Positions 5,794-7,584 of a stretch of 7,584 bases of DNA are shown here, piece by piece. The stretch covers positions 1-7,584 of the forward strand of contig JAFAWJ010000501.1 in NCBI GenBank assembly GCA_019242065.1, in the 5' to 3' direction. Position 1 is the first letter of the stretch, and each line of letters starts with the position of its first letter. Both the position numbers and the translations under genes were made by a program. The stretch is from Chloroflexota bacterium (GTDB taxonomy: Bacteria; Chloroflexota; UBA6077; CF-72). The notes below the pieces were generated by a model that saw only the letters and a list, made by a program, of their open reading frames with translations, searched no databases and was not told the origin of the DNA.

Positions 5794-6661
5794 AAACGTC
5801 CTCAACCCGTCCCTGCCGAACACGGCGCCCCTGCCGCGCCTCAGTTTCGGCATGCGCCTCCAGAAAATTGGACTGAATCCGACACTCCTGGCCGGTCTGA
5901 TCGTCTTGACGGTCGTGGTGCTCGTGGCAATCGGCGCGCCGCTGCTGACGACATACGATCCGATCGCACAGCAACTGGACGACGCCTTCAAGCCTCCGCT
6001 CAGTCCCAATCATCTGCTCGGGACCGACAACTTTGGACGCGACATCTGGAGTCGCATCCTGTACGGCGCCCGCCTGGATCTTGAGATCGCTGCCGTATCA
6101 GTCGTGTTTCCATTTGTTTTTGGCACCTTCGTGGGCATCACCACCGGCTATCTCGGCGGCTACGTCGACACCCTGTTCATGCGCGTCCTCGACGTGATGA
6201 TGGCGTTTCCGTTCCTGGTCCTGGTGGTGGCCATCATGGCCGTCCTCGGACCGGGGTTGCTCAGCATGTACATCGCGTTCGGACTGGTCGGCTGGATCCC
6301 GTATGCGCGTATTACCCGCGGCGAAACGCTGGCGACCCGCAACCTCGAGTATATCCAGGCCGCCCGCACGATCGGCGCCGCCACGCCACGCGTCATGGTC
6401 CGTCACGTACTGCCGAACACCATCGGCCCCGGCCTGGTGTACGTGTTCACTGGCATGGTGCTGGCCATCCTGGTTGGCTCCGCGCTGAGCTATCTCGGTC
6501 TGGGACCGCAACCGCCAACTCCCGAATGGGGTGCGATGATCGCCGCCGGCCGCCAGTACATGCTGCAGGCGTGGTGGATCACCGCCCTACCCGGTCTGGC
6601 CCTGCTCGTGCTGGGCGTCGGGCTCAGTCTTATCGGTGACGGACTGGCTGACAAGCGGTAA
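5786..6661 (+). CDS. ABC transporter permease, DppC/OppC type
   Basis: A 291-residue membrane protein and partner of the preceding permease, whose gene it overlaps by 8 bases. The N-terminal OppC_N segment contains the first helix (about 33-55) and the conserved LGTDNFGRDIWSR (78-90). The permease domain spans about 95-285. The EAA-type loop is at 189-210 (YIQAARTIGA, then VRHVLPN), and LSYLGLGPQPPTPEWG (234-249) is characteristic of the family. The C-terminus ends GDGLADKR, slightly shorter than the usual GDGLRD.LDPR ending, so a few residues are missing but no functional element. ATPase subunits are not within the window; they may be elsewhere or beyond the following gene. Its stop codon forms part of a hairpin covering the ribosome binding site of the next gene. 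Confidence 0.93.
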   Translation: MGENVLNPSLPNTAPLPRLSFGMRLQKIGLNPTLLAGLIVLTVVVLVAIGAPLLTTYDPIAQQLDDAFKPPLSPNHLLGTDNFGRDIWSRILYGARLDLEIAAVSVVFPFVFGTFVGITTGYLGGYVDTLFMRVLDVMMAFPFLVLVVAIMAVLGPGLLSMYIAFGLVGWIPYARITRGETLATRNLEYIQAARTIGAATPRVMVRHVLPNTIGPGLVYVFTGMVLAILVGSALSYLGLGPQPPTPEWGAMIAAGRQYMLQAWWITALPGLALLVLGVGLSLIGDGLADKR

Positions 6662-6679
6662 CCTCCCGTCCTGGGAGGT
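6661..6679 (+). promoter_or_regulatory. Hairpin covering the next gene's Shine-Dalgarno sequence
   Basis: Perfect 7-bp stem ACCTCCC (6661-6667) / GGGAGGT (6673-6679) with loop GTCCT. The 5' arm begins at the last base of the DppC stop codon and the 3' arm is the GGGAGG ribosome binding sequence of the gene at 6690. A ribosome finishing DppC would open the stem, so this could couple translation of the two genes. A second GGAG (6680-6683), closer to the ATG, lies just outside the stem. Confidence 0.5.
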
Positions 6680-6689
6680 GGAGCAGCAG

Positions 6690-7584
6690 ATGCGGAACTC
6701 TTACGCTGGCGACCGGCGCCAGTTCTTACGACTGGGCGGCGGCGCACTGGCAATCTCGCTGCTGGCGGCGTGCGCCCCGGCGGTTCCGCCTCCAACGGCA
6801 ACGCGTCCGGCCAGCGGTCCGACCGGCACCGCGGCAAGCGCCAGCGCGCTGTACCCGACCTACGTGCCGACCACGAACGGTCCCACGCCTGACCATCCGA
6901 CCACGGGCGTCGGCTACGACGACGGCTTCGACAAGTTTCCGACCAACCCGGTCGCGGCCATGCCCGGCGATCCGCCCGGCACCGGCAGCACCGTCAACAT
7001 TATGTCGATCGCCCTGTTTCCACCGCCGACCCCGCTGCCGCAGAACCCGGCCTGGCAAGCGGTCAACAAGGCGATGAACGCCGACGTCCAGTTCGACGTC
7101 GTGACCCAGGCGGATTATCCCGCCAAGCTCGGCACGGTCATGGCTGGCGACATGCCCGACATGATGTACATCTACTCCGCGGGTGGCTCGTCCAGCACGC
7201 TCGGCGCCGCCAATGGTCTCCCCCAGTTCCTACAATCCAAAGCGGCGGATCTGACGCCCTATCTGGGCGGCGACGCGGCCAAAGACTACCCCAATCTCGC
7301 CGCCATTCCGACGCAGACCTGGAAAAACGCCGGCTGCACGTACCAGGGCCACCTGTACCTGGTGCCAATCCACCGCTACCTGCCAGGCCAGATGTTCGTC
7401 AAGAACGTCGAAGCCTGGGACGCCGCACTTGGCAAGGACTACATTCCCAAAAACGCCGACGACTTCAAGCGAGTCCTCCAGGCCCTCACGCGTCCCCAGG
7501 ACGGCTTTTACGGCATCGCCGCCGCGCAGGATACGCAGATGCACCTGGCGACGTTCGCGTCTATCTTCGGCGCGCCGAATGGCT
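6690..7584 (+). CDS. Extracellular solute-binding lipoprotein, family 1 (LipO/sugar type), 3' end cut
   Basis: 298 codons are visible and the frame is still open at the window end; family members usually exceed 450 residues. The N-terminus combines a twin-arginine motif (DRRQFLRLGG, 8-17) with a lipobox (L-A-A-C28), so it is probably a Tat-exported lipoprotein. A Pro/Thr/Ala-rich linker (30-70) sets the domain off the membrane. From about 100 the fold resembles SBP_bac_1: STVNIMSIALFPPP, NPAWQAVNKAMNADVQF, then ADYPAKLGTVMAGDMPDMMYI, matching the W.....k..n....f.....Y..kl.t..asGd.PD pattern of LipO-like binding proteins. Such proteins normally work with their own MalF/MalG-type permeases, not with DppB/DppC, so this gene may open a second transporter operon to the right while being read through from the first. 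The ligand is unknown, possibly a carbohydrate. The ATG at 6690 follows GGAGGTGGAG. Confidence 0.85.
   Translation, partial: MRNSYAGDRRQFLRLGGGALAISLLAACAPAVPPPTATRPASGPTGTAASASALYPTYVPTTNGPTPDHPTTGVGYDDGFDKFPTNPVAAMPGDPPGTGSTVNIMSIALFPPPTPLPQNPAWQAVNKAMNADVQFDVVTQADYPAKLGTVMAGDMPDMMYIYSAGGSSSTLGAANGLPQFLQSKAADLTPYLGGDAAKDYPNLAAIPTQTWKNAGCTYQGHLYLVPIHRYLPGQMFVKNVEAWDAALGKDYIPKNADDFKRVLQALTRPQDGFYGIAAAQDTQMHLATFASIFGAPNG

Noticed and set aside
5065..6009. Long minus-strand open frame opposite the permease genes
   Set aside because: Its protein is a His/Gln/Asp/Arg-rich antisense artefact; the plus strand carries two unmistakable permeases.

Overview
The window is GC-rich (G/C at most third codon positions), with twin-arginine export signals, lipobox lipoproteins and Pro/Thr-rich linkers. 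This suits a soil- or thermal-type Chloroflexota or a similar high-GC bacterium. The taxonomic guess rests on style only and is not firm.

Region 1 (1-734, minus strand) is a compact cluster read leftward. It encodes a secreted, membrane-anchored cupredoxin with a complete type-1 copper ligand set, then a 59-residue single-pass membrane protein. The last gene has only its first 19 codons in the window; they look like a twin-arginine signal, and its start overlaps the preceding stop as ATGA. The likely theme is extracytoplasmic copper or redox chemistry.

Region 2 (735-1090) is a divergent intergenic region. It has an AT-rich core with a TTAACG-N5-TTAACA direct repeat just upstream of a TATAAG box, and a GC palindrome followed by pyrimidine/T runs in the presumed leader of the rightward gene.

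Region 3 (1091-2901, plus) encodes a secreted protein with an Ig-like domain, a carboxypeptidase-regulatory-like domain and an Asp/Gln-rich tail. It is followed almost without a gap by a polytopic membrane protein with two His-x13-His helices, the pattern of bis-heme ferric-reductase-like or cytochrome b membrane domains. Coding signal for the membrane protein extends upstream of any normal start codon. A perfect 10-bp hairpin follows its stop.

Region 4 (2902-3276) contains a decayed short-chain dehydrogenase. The N-terminal Rossmann part and the C-terminal end survive in different frames, and a strong terminator-like hairpin lies between them.

Region 5 (3277-6661, plus) is an oligopeptide/dipeptide-type ABC import operon: family 5 solute-binding protein, DppB-type permease and DppC-type permease, tightly packed. 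No ATPase gene is in the window. Immediately after it, behind a small hairpin that covers its ribosome binding site, begins a second solute-binding lipoprotein of the family 1 (LipO/sugar-like) type, cut by the window end.

I found no CRISPR array, tRNA, rRNA, insertion sequence or clear defence system. Most of the window is ordinary transporter and envelope-redox content. The unusual points are the decayed dehydrogenase with its hairpin, the missing conventional start of the heme protein, and the hairpin at 6661-6679.
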